Shown one piece after another: positions 35,629 to 44,397 of a stretch of DNA of 64,000 bases. The stretch comes from VXNF01 sp965116465 (lineage in GTDB: Bacteria > Actinomycetota > Acidimicrobiia > Acidimicrobiales > CATQHL01): NCBI GenBank assembly GCA_965116465.1, contig OZ220687.1, forward strand, positions 2,790,001 to 2,854,000. Reading direction: 5' to 3'. Numbering within the stretch: the first letter of the stretch is position 1; each line of letters begins with the position of its first letter. The notes beneath the pieces are model-generated. The model worked only from the letters and a program-made list of their open reading frames with translations. It was not told where the DNA came from and did not search any database. A program made the position numbers and the translations under genes.

Positions 35629-36594
35629 TCAGTCGGGCGCGATACTCCCCACGTCGCAGAAGGTGGCGGCCCAGTGGTCGGGGCCGACCTCGCGCAGCGG
35701 CGGGTTCTCGGTGGCGCAGCGAGGGTCGCCGCGGTAGTTGCAGCGGCTGTAGAAGAAGCAGCCCTCCGGTAGCTGGGTGGGGCTGGGGATGTCGCCGGTC
35801 AGCGCGATGTGCGGCGGCTGCTCCGTGGGGTCCGCCGGTAGTGCCGCCGACAGCAGGGCCTCGGTGTAGGGGTGGCGTGGGGTGTCGAGCACGGCGGCCT
35901 TGGGGCCGGTCTCCACCACCTGGCCGAGATACATGACGGCGACACGGTCCGAGAAGTAGTCGACGGTCCCGATGTCGTGGGAGATGAACAGGTAGGCGAG
36001 GCCCAGGTCCCGCTGCAGGTTCGCCAGCAACTCCAGGATTCCCGCCTGCACCGACAGGTCAAGTGACGACGTGGGTTCGTCCAGGACCACGAATTTGGGG
36101 CCCGTGACGATGGCGCGTGCCACGCCGACCCGCTGCTGCTGCCCCCCGCTGAGCTCGCGGGGCCGGCGTTCGTAGAGGCCCGGGTCCAGGATCACCCGTC
36201 GCATGGTGTCCTCGACCCGTTCCCGGCGTTCGGCCGGATCCAGCGACGGCTCGTGAATCACCAGCGGCTCCTCGATGATCCGCCCGACGCTCATGAGCGG
36301 GTCGAGGGACTGGAAGGGTTCCTGGAAGACGATGGTCATGTTCTGCCGGGCGGCCTGCAGCGTCTTGCGGTCCAGCCCGTCCAGCTGCATCCCGTCCACG
36401 GTGACGTGACCCTCGTCGGGTTGGATGAGGCCCAATGCCAGGCGTCCCACCGTGGACTTGCCCGAGCCGCTCTCGCCGATCAGCGCCAGCGTCTCACCCG
36501 CCTCGATGTGCAGATCCACGCCGTTGACGGCGTGCACCTCGCTGCGGCCGCGCCGGAACGTCTTGCGCACCTCGCTGAGCGTGACGAGTGCCAT
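35629..36594 (-). CDS. oppF: Oligopeptide/dipeptide ABC transporter ATPase (OppF-like)
   Basis: 321 residues. Walker A is GESGSGKST (about 37-45), the signature is LSGGQQQRVG, Walker B VVLDEPTSSLD, and the switch His is in FISHD. The C-terminal oligopeptide extension has CFFYSRCNYRGDPRC, the Cys-rich oligo_HPY segment. It powers import with OppD. ATG 36594 overlaps the oppD stop by one base; GTG 36597 is a weaker alternative. It is the last gene of the six-gene minus-strand transport operon. Confidence 0.93.
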   Translation of the reverse strand: MALVTLSEVRKTFRRGRSEVHAVNGVDLHIEAGETLALIGESGSGKSTVGRLALGLIQPDEGHVTVDGMQLDGLDRKTLQAARQNMTIVFQEPFQSLDPLMSVGRIIEEPLVIHEPSLDPAERRERVEDTMRRVILDPGLYERRPRELSGGQQQRVGVARAIVTGPKFVVLDEPTSSLDLSVQAGILELLANLQRDLGLAYLFISHDIGTVDYFSDRVAVMYLGQVVETGPKAAVLDTPRHPYTEALLSAALPADPTEQPPHIALTGDIPSPTQLPEGCFFYSRCNYRGDPRCATENPPLREVGPDHWAATFCDVGSIAPD

Positions 36595-37646
36595 CACGCG
36601 TTCCCGGGCGCGGGCCCCGCATCGGAGCCGGCGGCACTCGTGGCTGCCTCGGGCAGGCGAACCCCGACTCCCTTGTCATAGTGGACCGCGGCCCAGTGTC
36701 CGGGGCCGACCTCTCGCAGGCCGGGCGTCTCGGTGGCACAGCGCGGGTCGGAGCGGTACTGGCAGCGGTCGTAGTAGAAGCATCCCGGTGGCAGTTCCAG
36801 CAGCGTCGGCACGGTGCCCTGGGCGCCCACCAGGCGTTCGCCGCGCCGGGGCACCGCGGCGAGCAGCGCCTCGGTGTACGGGTGGGCGGGCTCGGTCAGC
36901 ACCCGTCGCACCGGACCGGCCTCGACCACCTGCCCGGCGTACATGACCAGAACCCGGCTGCAGTACTGCGCCACCACGCCGACGTCGTGGGTGACCAGCA
37001 GCATCGAGCGCCCCTCGGTCTCGGCCAGGTCGCGGATCAGGTCGAGGATCTGGCGCTGGATCGTCAAGTCGAGGCCGGTCGTCGGCTCGTCGGCCACGAC
37101 CAGCCGGGGGTTCAGGACCATGGCGAGGGCGATCACGACCCGCTGCGCCATGCCGCCGCTCAACTCGTGGGCGTAGCCCCGCAGGACGCGTTCCGGATCG
37201 GCGATCCCGACCGCCTCCAGCATGTCCAGCGCCGTCGTGCGAATCTCGCCGCGCCGGCCGCGGCCGTGCGCCCGGATCACGTTGCGGAACTGGCGCTCGA
37301 TCCGCAGCACGGGGTTGAGGGCGCCGAACGGGTTCTGCGGGACGAACCCGATGCTCGCCCCCCTGATCCGGCGGAGCTGCCGGGGTTGGAGTCCGACGAG
37401 GTCGGTCCCCTCGAGGCGCACCGACCCGGCGGTGACGCGCCCCGGCGACTTCAGCAGGCCGATGATCGCCCGCACGGTGGCGGACTTGCCGCAGCCCGTC
37501 TCGCCCACCAGGCCCACCGTCTCGCCCTCCCCGATGGAGAACGACACGCCGTTGACGGCGTGCACGGTCCGGCGGCGGCTGCGGAACTGGACACCGAGGT
37601 CGCTCACCTCCAACAGCGGGGCGGTCGGGGACGCGGCGGCGGTCAC
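36594..37646 (-). CDS. oppD: Oligopeptide/dipeptide ABC transporter ATPase (OppD-like)
   Basis: 350 residues from GTG 37646, 5 nt after the oppC stop; a longer upstream reading is out of context. Walker A is GETGCGKSATV, the signature LSGGMAQRV, Walker B LVVADEPTTGLD, and the switch is LLVTHD. The C-terminal oligo_HPY segment CFYYDRCQYRSDPRC is present. It pairs with OppF to energise the permease. LSGGM rather than LSGGQ is typical of the OppD half. Confidence 0.93.
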   Translation of the reverse strand: MTAAASPTAPLLEVSDLGVQFRSRRRTVHAVNGVSFSIGEGETVGLVGETGCGKSATVRAIIGLLKSPGRVTAGSVRLEGTDLVGLQPRQLRRIRGASIGFVPQNPFGALNPVLRIERQFRNVIRAHGRGRRGEIRTTALDMLEAVGIADPERVLRGYAHELSGGMAQRVVIALAMVLNPRLVVADEPTTGLDLTIQRQILDLIRDLAETEGRSMLLVTHDVGVVAQYCSRVLVMYAGQVVEAGPVRRVLTEPAHPYTEALLAAVPRRGERLVGAQGTVPTLLELPPGCFYYDRCQYRSDPRCATETPGLREVGPGHWAAVHYDKGVGVRLPEAATSAAGSDAGPAPGNA

Positions 37647-37651
37647 GGCGC

Positions 37652-38566
37652 TCAGTCCTCGGCCCGCCCGATCAGGCGGGTCACGCCGTCGGCCACCATG
37701 TTGAAGGCGACGATCGTCACGAACACCATCGCGCCGGGGAAGAACGACACCCACCACTGGCCGGTGGCGATGTTCTGGGACCCGACTCTGATCATCACGC
37801 CCCAGGAGGCGTCGGGGGGCGTGATGCCGATGCCCAGGAAGCTCAACCCGGCGATCACGATGATGGCGTGGGCGGCGGCCAGCGACGCTTGGGCCAGCAC
37901 GATGCCCATCGTGTTGGGCATCACGTGGCGCAGCATCACGCGGGTGCGGCTGGCGCCGATGGCGGTCGCCGCCTCGATGAAGCGGCTCTCCCGCAGCACC
38001 AGCGCCTCGCTGCGCACCAGGCGGATGAAGCGCGGCACGTTGACCAGGGCGATGGCGAAGATGATGTTGCGCAGGGTGTTGCCGGTGAGCGCCACGATGG
38101 CGAACGCCAGCACCAGCAGCGGGAACGACTGGAACATGTCCAGGCCGCGCATGATCCGCTCCGACCAGCGGGACTTGTTGCTGGCTACCAGACCCACCGG
38201 GATGCCGACGGCGATCGACAGCAGCGTGCCGGCGAGGGCGATCGGCAGGTCGAGGCGGGCCGAGGCGAACACGCGTGAGAACACGTCGAAGCCGAAGCGG
38301 TCGGTCCCGAACCAGAACTCCCCGTCGGGGGACTGCAGCGTGCTTTCGGGATTCGGCTGGATCGGATCGTGGGGGAGCGGCGCGAAGAACCCGGCGAGCA
38401 GGATCAGCAGGATCACCACGAACCCGATCGTGAGTCCCTTGTGGGCGAGAGCGCCCTTGCCGAGGGTCCGGAGGGCGCCCCGGGCGCGGCCCGCGCGTCC
38501 GCCCTCTGCCGGCGTCTCGGCTCGCTTCGGAAGGGCCCTGGCCAGGGCGAGGCGCGCCCTACTCAT
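37652..38566 (-). CDS. oppC: Oligopeptide/dipeptide ABC transporter permease (OppC-like)
   Basis: 304 residues. A cytoplasmic N-terminus (about 1-40) and one membrane helix (GLTIGFVVILLILLAGFF) are followed by the DRFGFDVFSRV block. Five more hydrophobic segments follow, with the EAA-type ATPase-contact loop EAATAIGASRTRVMLRHVMPN. The C-terminal GLSFLGIGITPPDASWG is diagnostic of the OppC/DppC subfamily. Its start overlaps the oppB stop by 8 nt. Confidence 0.93.
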   Translation of the reverse strand: MSRARLALARALPKRAETPAEGGRAGRARGALRTLGKGALAHKGLTIGFVVILLILLAGFFAPLPHDPIQPNPESTLQSPDGEFWFGTDRFGFDVFSRVFASARLDLPIALAGTLLSIAVGIPVGLVASNKSRWSERIMRGLDMFQSFPLLVLAFAIVALTGNTLRNIIFAIALVNVPRFIRLVRSEALVLRESRFIEAATAIGASRTRVMLRHVMPNTMGIVLAQASLAAAHAIIVIAGLSFLGIGITPPDASWGVMIRVGSQNIATGQWWVSFFPGAMVFVTIVAFNMVADGVTRLIGRAED

Positions 38567-39593
38567 AGGACACCCGCGGATCTAGGGCCACGACAATGAG
38601 GTCCAGGAGCAGGTAGACGAGGAGGGTCAGCAGGCCCACCACCAGGATGAAGCCCTGGATGGCGGGCACGTCCAGCTTGAGCATCGCGTCGATCGCCCAC
38701 TGGCCGAGGCCGCCCCAGGCGAACACCGTCTCGACGATGGCCGCCCCGCCGAACAGTGCGGCGAAGAGGATGCCGATGTAGGTGACCACCGGCGTGCGGG
38801 CCTCGCGGAAGGCGTAGCCCACGACCCGCAGTTCCGACAATCCGCACGCCCGGGCGAACTCCACCTGGTCGGAGTTCAGCGCCCGCGACAGCACCGCCCG
38901 CGAGGTCTTCGCGAAGTGTGACGAGTAGAACAGCGCCAGCGTCACCACCGGCAGCATGGCGTGGTGGAACGCCGTCCTCAGCAGCCCCCAGTCGCGGGCG
39001 ATGAGCGTGTCGAGGATCACCGCGCCCGTGACCCGATCCGGCGGGCGGTCCAGCAATCCGATCCGCCCCACGGGCGCGGGCGCCCAGCCGATGATGTAGA
39101 AGATCACGTAGATCAGCAGCAGGCCCATGAAGAAGTCGGGGATCGACTGGGTGATCGTGACGCTGGTTCGCGAGAGGGTGTCGGGCCAGCGCCGGCGGAA
39201 GTAGGAGCTGAGCGTGCCCAGCAGGCTGCCGTAGAGCACGGCGCCGAGCAGCCCGAGGACCACCAACTCCAGGGTGTCGGGGAAGCGCTGGGTGATCTCG
39301 TCCCAGATGGGGCGCTTGGTGAAGAACGAGGTGCCCAGGCTGCGCTCGGTGAACAACTCGCGGACGTAGGCGGCGTAGCGCTGGGGCAGCGGCTTGTCGG
39401 TGCCCAGCTCGGCGCGGATCTCCGCGACGTGCTCGTCGGAGGCGAGGTCGCCGGCGATCACCAGCGCCGGATCGCCCGGTGTGAGGTTGACCAGCCCGAA
39501 CGCCAGCGTGATGACGATGAACACCGCGACGGGGATGAAGAGCAGGCGCTTGGCTATCGCTCCCGTTCGGTATCTCACATCACTGTCCGTCAC
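38559..39593 (-). CDS. oppB: Oligopeptide/dipeptide ABC transporter permease (OppB-like)
   Basis: 344 residues beginning at GTG 39593. N-terminal helix RLLFIPVAVFIVITLAFGL is followed by the NLTPGDPA loop characteristic of OppB/DppB. Six membrane segments are visible, with the cytoplasmic EAA loop FARACGLSELRVVGYAFREA and a final VETVFAWGGLGQWA segment. A hairpin in the 92-nt gap upstream separates it from the binding-protein genes, which would lower permease output relative to the binding proteins. Confidence 0.92.
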   Translation of the reverse strand: MTDSDVRYRTGAIAKRLLFIPVAVFIVITLAFGLVNLTPGDPALVIAGDLASDEHVAEIRAELGTDKPLPQRYAAYVRELFTERSLGTSFFTKRPIWDEITQRFPDTLELVVLGLLGAVLYGSLLGTLSSYFRRRWPDTLSRTSVTITQSIPDFFMGLLLIYVIFYIIGWAPAPVGRIGLLDRPPDRVTGAVILDTLIARDWGLLRTAFHHAMLPVVTLALFYSSHFAKTSRAVLSRALNSDQVEFARACGLSELRVVGYAFREARTPVVTYIGILFAALFGGAAIVETVFAWGGLGQWAIDAMLKLDVPAIQGFILVVGLLTLLVYLLLDLIVVALDPRVSYE

Positions 39594-39629
39594 TCACCGG
39601 TCGACCGCCCGGATTGTCGCGCACCGGAC

Positions 39630-39662
39630 ACCGCGGGCGGCTCTCGCTGGGCCGCCCGCGGT
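39630..39662 (-). terminator. Hairpin between binding protein and permease genes
   Basis: Arms ACCGCGGGCGGC and GCCGCCCGCGGT (12 bp) with a 9-nt loop, 24 nt after the stop of the second binding protein. There is no U-tract. Such stems commonly attenuate or protect transcripts so that solute-binding proteins exceed their permeases. Confidence 0.6.
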
Positions 39663-39685
39663 CGTTCTGTCCGGCGACAGTCGGA

Positions 39686-41782
39686 TCAGTTCTTGGCGAG
39701 TTCCTCCGGGATGATCCGGCGGAAGATGTCCATGCGGAACGACTCGACGTCGGGTCCGAGCGAGATCGGGTTGACGAGCTCGATGAGCGGGACCCACGGA
39801 ACCTCGGCGATGAGGATCTCGTGCGCCTCGAGCACCATGGCGTCGCGGTCGGGTCCGTACTGGGTGAACGCCATCAGGTCGATGAGCTCGTCGATCCGGG
39901 GGTTGTTGTAGCCGTGGGCGTTCTCGAACGCCTTGGCCGAGTGGTGCACCAGCAGCCAGGCGAACTGCGGGTCGCTGATGCCCGGCGTCTGCGACGAGAG
40001 CCAGGCCTGCAGCGCACCCTCCTGCAGCTTCGTCTGGAAGTCGGCGGAGGACGCCATGACCTCGATGCTCATGTCGATCCCCACCTCCGCCAGCTGCGCC
40101 TTCATGAGCACCGCGATGTCCTCGGAGAACGGGCCGGGACGGACCGGGTTGATCGTCATCGTGAACGCCAGGCCGTCGCCGTAGCCGGCCTCGGCGAGCA
40201 GCGCACGGGCCCGGTCCGGGTCGTGGATCGCCGGATCACCCGGTGGCGGCGGCTGGGGCACCTCGCTCAGCACCTGGTAGAGCGCCGCCTTGGCCGAGCC
40301 CTGCATCGGACCCTGCACCAGGGCCTCCCGGTCGATCGCCGAGGAGATGGCCTGGCGGACCCGCACGTCGGCGAACGGCTCGAAGCTGGAGTTCAGCACC
40401 AGCGGCACCGTGGTGTTGCCCTTGGCGGCGATGGCCTGCAGGTCGCCGCTGAGGCTGGCGAACTGCGCCAGCGTCAGCTTGTCGGCGAAGTCCACCTCGC
40501 CCGCCTGCAGGAGTTGCAGCCGGCCCGCGGCGTCGGGGATGGCCCGGACGACGATCAGGTCGATGTCGGGAGCGGGGCCCCACCAGTTGGGGTTGGGCAC
40601 GAGGCGCAACTCCTCGCCGGGCGTGATCGACTCGAGCATGTACGAGCCGAAGCCGGCCGAGTTGGTGGACAGCCACCCGGCGCCCCACGGGTCGTCGTCG
40701 GTGGCGTGCGACTGCACCTCGACGCTGTCCAGCGGAGCCATGTGGTGGTAGGTGAGAACGGCCAGGGAGTACGGGTTGTTGGTGTCGAGCACCACCAGGT
40801 CGAAGGTGCGGTCGTCGATGACCCTGATCGGCCCCTCGAGGTCGATACCGCCGCCCCAGCTCAGCAGGAATCGCCCGACGCCGTCGTTTTCGATGATGCG
40901 GTCGAAGCTCCAGCGCACGTCCTCGGAGGTGATGGTGTTGCCGTAGGGGCTGACGGCGTCGTCGCGCAGCACGAAGCGGTAGCCGTCCTCGATCGGGGTG
41001 ACCGATTCGGCCACGTAGGGCTCCACGTCGGCGGGACTCGGCCAGGTGGTGGCACCCGGGTCCGGCTTCACGTACTGCAGGAGGGTGCCGGCGAACATCG
41101 GGTTGAGTTCGGTGCTGGGCTTGCCCTCCGTGACGGCCAAGTCGGCGTTGGACGGCACGGCGGCGACCGCCATGACGAACACTTCGGGCTCGTGGACCGG
41201 TTCCGACGTCGGGGGCGGGGCAGCAGCGGCTTCGGCCTCCGCGGCCGCCTCCTCCGCCGCGGCCCGTGCCTGCTCGGCCTCGGCCTGGGCTGCGGCCGCT
41301 TCTGCCAGGGCCGCCTGTGCCTCCGCCTGGGCTGCCGCGGCCTCTTCCTGTGCGGCGGCGGCCTCGGCCTGGGCGGCCGCGGCCTCCGCCTGGGCCGCCG
41401 CGGCGGCCGCCTGGGCGTCGGCGAGTGCCGCCTCGGCGGCGGCGACGGCCTCCTGGTTCCCCTCGGCCGTGGCCTGAGCCAGATTCGCGGCGGCGATCGC
41501 CTCCTCCGCCAGCGCGGCCGCGGCGGCGGCCGCGGCATCGGCAGCCTCGGCGGCGGCATTCGCCGCGCCCGCTTCGGCTGCCGCGGCCGAGGCCTCGGCT
41601 TTCGCCGCGCTCGCCTCGGCATTCGCCGAGGAGGCGTCGGCGGCGGCCGCCTCGGCCTGCGCCCGGGCGCCGGCCGCGCCGTCGGTGATCGCAGAGTCGT
41701 CGTCCTCGACGGCGCACGCCGAGGCGACGAGGACCAGCGCGCCGATCAGCAGCGACGCTCGCAGGAGTCGGGAACGGATCAT
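39686..41782 (-). CDS. Stalked family-5 solute-binding lipoprotein (second of tandem pair)
   Basis: 698 residues from ATG 41782. A signal peptide with lipobox VASAC (Cys23) is followed by an Ala/Glu/Gln-rich heptad stalk (about 24-185) and a short hinge containing PPTSEPVHEPE. From about 200 an SBP_bac_5 domain follows (FVMAVAAVPSNADLAVTEG, VRQAISSAIDREALV, GYGDGLAFTMTINPVRPGP). The AGGAGGT ribosome site overlaps the TAG of the preceding paralogue, so the two are coupled. It probably delivers ligand to the downstream OppBCDF. It differs in its hinge from the other two family-5 proteins, which have polyproline. Confidence 0.9.
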   Translation of the reverse strand: MIRSRLLRASLLIGALVLVASACAVEDDDSAITDGAAGARAQAEAAAADASSANAEASAAKAEASAAAAEAGAANAAAEAADAAAAAAAALAEEAIAAANLAQATAEGNQEAVAAAEAALADAQAAAAAAQAEAAAAQAEAAAAQEEAAAAQAEAQAALAEAAAAQAEAEQARAAAEEAAAEAEAAAAPPPTSEPVHEPEVFVMAVAAVPSNADLAVTEGKPSTELNPMFAGTLLQYVKPDPGATTWPSPADVEPYVAESVTPIEDGYRFVLRDDAVSPYGNTITSEDVRWSFDRIIENDGVGRFLLSWGGGIDLEGPIRVIDDRTFDLVVLDTNNPYSLAVLTYHHMAPLDSVEVQSHATDDDPWGAGWLSTNSAGFGSYMLESITPGEELRLVPNPNWWGPAPDIDLIVVRAIPDAAGRLQLLQAGEVDFADKLTLAQFASLSGDLQAIAAKGNTTVPLVLNSSFEPFADVRVRQAISSAIDREALVQGPMQGSAKAALYQVLSEVPQPPPPGDPAIHDPDRARALLAEAGYGDGLAFTMTINPVRPGPFSEDIAVLMKAQLAEVGIDMSIEVMASSADFQTKLQEGALQAWLSSQTPGISDPQFAWLLVHHSAKAFENAHGYNNPRIDELIDLMAFTQYGPDRDAMVLEAHEILIAEVPWVPLIELVNPISLGPDVESFRMDIFRRIIPEELAKN

Positions 41783-41793
41783 GGTTGAACCTC

Positions 41794-43851
41794 CTAGGGG
41801 ATGGCCAGATCTTGCGGATAGAGGAAGCCGGTCGGGTTGGGCCACGCTCCCTGCAGGTCCTCACGGAACACCCACGGGATGATGGTCTCCACGAGCGGCA
41901 CGAACGGGAACTCCGTGGCCAGGATCTCCTGAACCTCGGCGATGTACACGTCGCGGGCCGGTCCGGGAACCTCGGCGAGTATCGCGTCCGACAACTCGTC
42001 CACACGGGCGTTGGTGTAGCCGTCGTATCCCAGGCCGTCGGCTGCGAAACCGTTGGATGTGAACAGCAGCGGGATCGTGTAGGCGGGCTCGCTGAGAATC
42101 GGGCGCACCGAGTACAGCCACGCCTCCATCTCGCCGCCGCTGACCGCCGAGTTGAAGTCGGCGGGCGAGGCGATCGTCTCGATCGTGGCCTCGAGTCCCA
42201 CCTCGCGCAGTTGCGACGCCAGGATGACGGCGACGGCTTCGGCGTGGGGACCGGGCCGTGTCGGGTTGATGGTCAGGGTGAAGGCGAACCCGTCCCCGTA
42301 GCCGGCCTCTGCCAGGAGCTGCCTGGCCAGATCCGGGTCGTGGCCGGCCGCGACGGCCGCGGGTGGATCGGGCTGCGGGATGGCCGTCGACAGCGGGTAG
42401 CGCCCGGGAGTGCCGAAGCCGCCGTAGGCCCCGGCGATGAGGGCCTCACGGTCGATGGCCAGCGAGACGGCCGCCCGCACCCGGGGATCGTCGAAGGGCG
42501 GGAAGCGGTTGTTCAGCGAGAGTTCGTCGAGGTTCGTGTCCCGCGCATCCTCGTACGCCAGCGCGTACTCGCCGCCACTGGCCACGCTGGCGAAGAGATC
42601 GAAGGTCAGATCGGCGACGAAGTCCGCGTCGCCGCTGCCGATCAGCAGCAGCCGGTTGCCGGCGTCGGGGATGGACCGCATGATGATCCGGTCGATGTCC
42701 ACAGCGTCGACGTTCCAGTAGTTCGGGTTCTTCACCAGGCGCACTTCCTCGCCGGGAGCGAGACTCTCGACCTGGTACGGCCCGAAGGTGGACGAGTTGG
42801 ACGCCAGCCATTCGGCGGCCCAGGGATCGTCGTCGGTGGCGTTGGCCTGCGCCGCGACGCTGTCGAGGATGCCGAGCGCGTAGTAGGTCAGCACGGGCAC
42901 GGTGAGGATGCTGCGGTCCACGACGTTGAGCGTGAACGTGCGGTCGTCGATGATGGTGATGGGCGCTTCCTGGTCGATCTTCGACAGCCACATCAGGAAG
43001 CGCGCGATGCCGTCGAGGGCGATCATGCGGTCGAACGACCATGCCACGTCGGCGGACGTCACGGTGTTGCCGTACGGGCTCATGGCCTCGCGCAGCGTGA
43101 ACGTGACGCTTCCATCCTCGTTGACCTCGAACGACTCGGCCAGCTCTCCCATCACGTCGTCGGGGCTGTGCAGAGTCAGCCCGGGTGATGGTTCGTGGGT
43201 GTAGCGCACCAGTGTGCTCACGACGCCTTGTGCGGTCACGAGACTGGGCCGTCCCTGGAGGACCGCCGGATCCACGTTCGTCACCAGTCCCGAGAGCGCC
43301 ATCGTGAGGTTCTTCTCGGCGGGTGGCTCGGGCGGAGGCGGCGGTGGAGGCTCGGGCGGAGGCGCCGCTGCGGCGGACTCGGCCTCGGCGGCGGCTTGTT
43401 CGGCCGCGCTGCGGGCCTGCTCGGCCTCGGCCTGTGCGGCCTCGGCCTCGGCCTGTGCGGCAGCGGCCTCGGCCTGTGCGGCAGCGGCCTCGGCCTGTGC
43501 GCTGGCGGCGGCATCCTGCGCGTCGGCCAGTGCGGCCTCCGCGGCCGCCACGGCTTGCTCGTTCCCCGCGGCCGTGGCGCGGGCCAACTCGGCGGCCGCT
43601 ATCGCCTCCTCGGCTCGCGCCGCTGCGGCCACTGCCTTGGCGTCTGCCGCGGCGGCCGCCGCGTCTGCCGCGGACGCCGCCGAGTCGGCGGCGGAGGCCT
43701 CGGAGCGGGCCGCCTGCGCCTCGGCCGCCGCCTCCGCCGCGGTCGCCGAGGCGGCTGCGGCTTCGTCCGCGCCGCTCTCGGCGCACGAGGTGGCGACGAG
43801 GGCCAGCACCCCGATGAGAACAGTGAGGCTGAAGATTCGCGAGCGGTTCAT
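41794..43851 (-). CDS. Stalked family-5 solute-binding lipoprotein (first of tandem pair)
   Basis: 685 residues from ATG 43851, with AGGAGGT 6 nt upstream. Lipobox VATSC (Cys23) is followed by an Ala-rich heptad stalk (about 24-160, AAAAQAE units), a PPPEPPPPPPPEPP hinge and then an SBP_bac_5 domain from about 180 (LTMALSGLVTNVDPAVLQG, VRAAVSLAIDREALI, GYGDGFAFTLTINPTRPGP). By eye it is closer to the binding protein at 10388-12439 than to its tandem partner: same hinge type, and both have a LYPISTAIPQPDPP-like block. It is the first gene of the transport operon. Confidence 0.9.
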   Translation of the reverse strand: MNRSRIFSLTVLIGVLALVATSCAESGADEAAAASATAAEAAAEAQAARSEASAADSAASAADAAAAAADAKAVAAAARAEEAIAAAELARATAAGNEQAVAAAEAALADAQDAAASAQAEAAAAQAEAAAAQAEAEAAQAEAEQARSAAEQAAAEAESAAAAPPPEPPPPPPPEPPAEKNLTMALSGLVTNVDPAVLQGRPSLVTAQGVVSTLVRYTHEPSPGLTLHSPDDVMGELAESFEVNEDGSVTFTLREAMSPYGNTVTSADVAWSFDRMIALDGIARFLMWLSKIDQEAPITIIDDRTFTLNVVDRSILTVPVLTYYALGILDSVAAQANATDDDPWAAEWLASNSSTFGPYQVESLAPGEEVRLVKNPNYWNVDAVDIDRIIMRSIPDAGNRLLLIGSGDADFVADLTFDLFASVASGGEYALAYEDARDTNLDELSLNNRFPPFDDPRVRAAVSLAIDREALIAGAYGGFGTPGRYPLSTAIPQPDPPAAVAAGHDPDLARQLLAEAGYGDGFAFTLTINPTRPGPHAEAVAVILASQLREVGLEATIETIASPADFNSAVSGGEMEAWLYSVRPILSEPAYTIPLLFTSNGFAADGLGYDGYTNARVDELSDAILAEVPGPARDVYIAEVQEILATEFPFVPLVETIIPWVFREDLQGAWPNPTGFLYPQDLAIP

Positions 43852-43935
43852 GGTCGACCTCCTGACCGCTACGGCGCCTGGCAGCCTTCTCTCCCCCAGA
43901 GTCGAGAACTTGCCCGCCGCCCGGCGCCGGCCCGC

Positions 43936-43941
43936 ACTATA
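43936..43941 (-). promoter_or_regulatory. Candidate -10 of the transport operon
   Basis: TATAGT on the minus strand, about 85 nt ahead of the first binding-protein ATG in the 126-nt gap after the cupin gene. No good -35 was seen. A 5' leader of about 75 nt is implied, with a strong AGGAGGT site at its end. Confidence 0.4.
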
Positions 43942-43977
43942 ACCCTGGGTGCCCCTCCGCTGCCGAGCCGCCCCGGA

Positions 43978-44361
43978 TCAGCCCCCGGCGCTCACGTGGG
44001 TGATGTCGAGCGGCCCCGACAGCATGCTGAGGACGACGTGGCCCTCCGAGCGGGCGGGTCCGTGCACCGTGCCGGGCGGCAGGCAGAAGTAGGCGGGGGC
44101 ACGCAACTCCACGTCGCCGTTGTGGTAGGTGCCCTCCAGGATGAACCCCTCCTGGAGCACGCTGTGCACCTCCGGGGCGTCGGTGGTCCAGCCCGGCGGG
44201 GCCTTCACGAGCACCGTGCTCGCACCGGTCTCGTCGTCCACGCTGAGCACCTTGACCAGCAGCCCGGTGGGCACCGCTTCACCGGTGTCGTCCCACATCG
44301 TCTCCGCCGGCTCCCATTCCACCTCGTCGAGGTTGACTCCCATCACGACCGGTCGACTCAC
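43978..44361 (-). CDS. Cupin-domain protein (DUF4437/ChrR-like)
   Basis: 127 residues forming one double-stranded beta-helix by appearance. It has VLVKAPPGWTTDAPEVHSVLQEGFILEGTYHNGD, then PAYFCLPPGTVHGP. His residues in EVH, TYH and TVHG with Glu in QEGF could bind a metal. It resembles anti-sigma-factor ChrR-type or lyase cupins; the substrate is unknown. It lies 36 nt after the CoA-transferase gene on the same strand. Confidence 0.7.
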   Translation of the reverse strand: MSRPVVMGVNLDEVEWEPAETMWDDTGEAVPTGLLVKVLSVDDETGASTVLVKAPPGWTTDAPEVHSVLQEGFILEGTYHNGDVELRAPAYFCLPPGTVHGPARSEGHVVLSMLSGPLDITHVSAGG

Positions 44362-44397
44362 GTCGGTTCCCCCTTCTCTTGGACGAGTTCGGGCACG

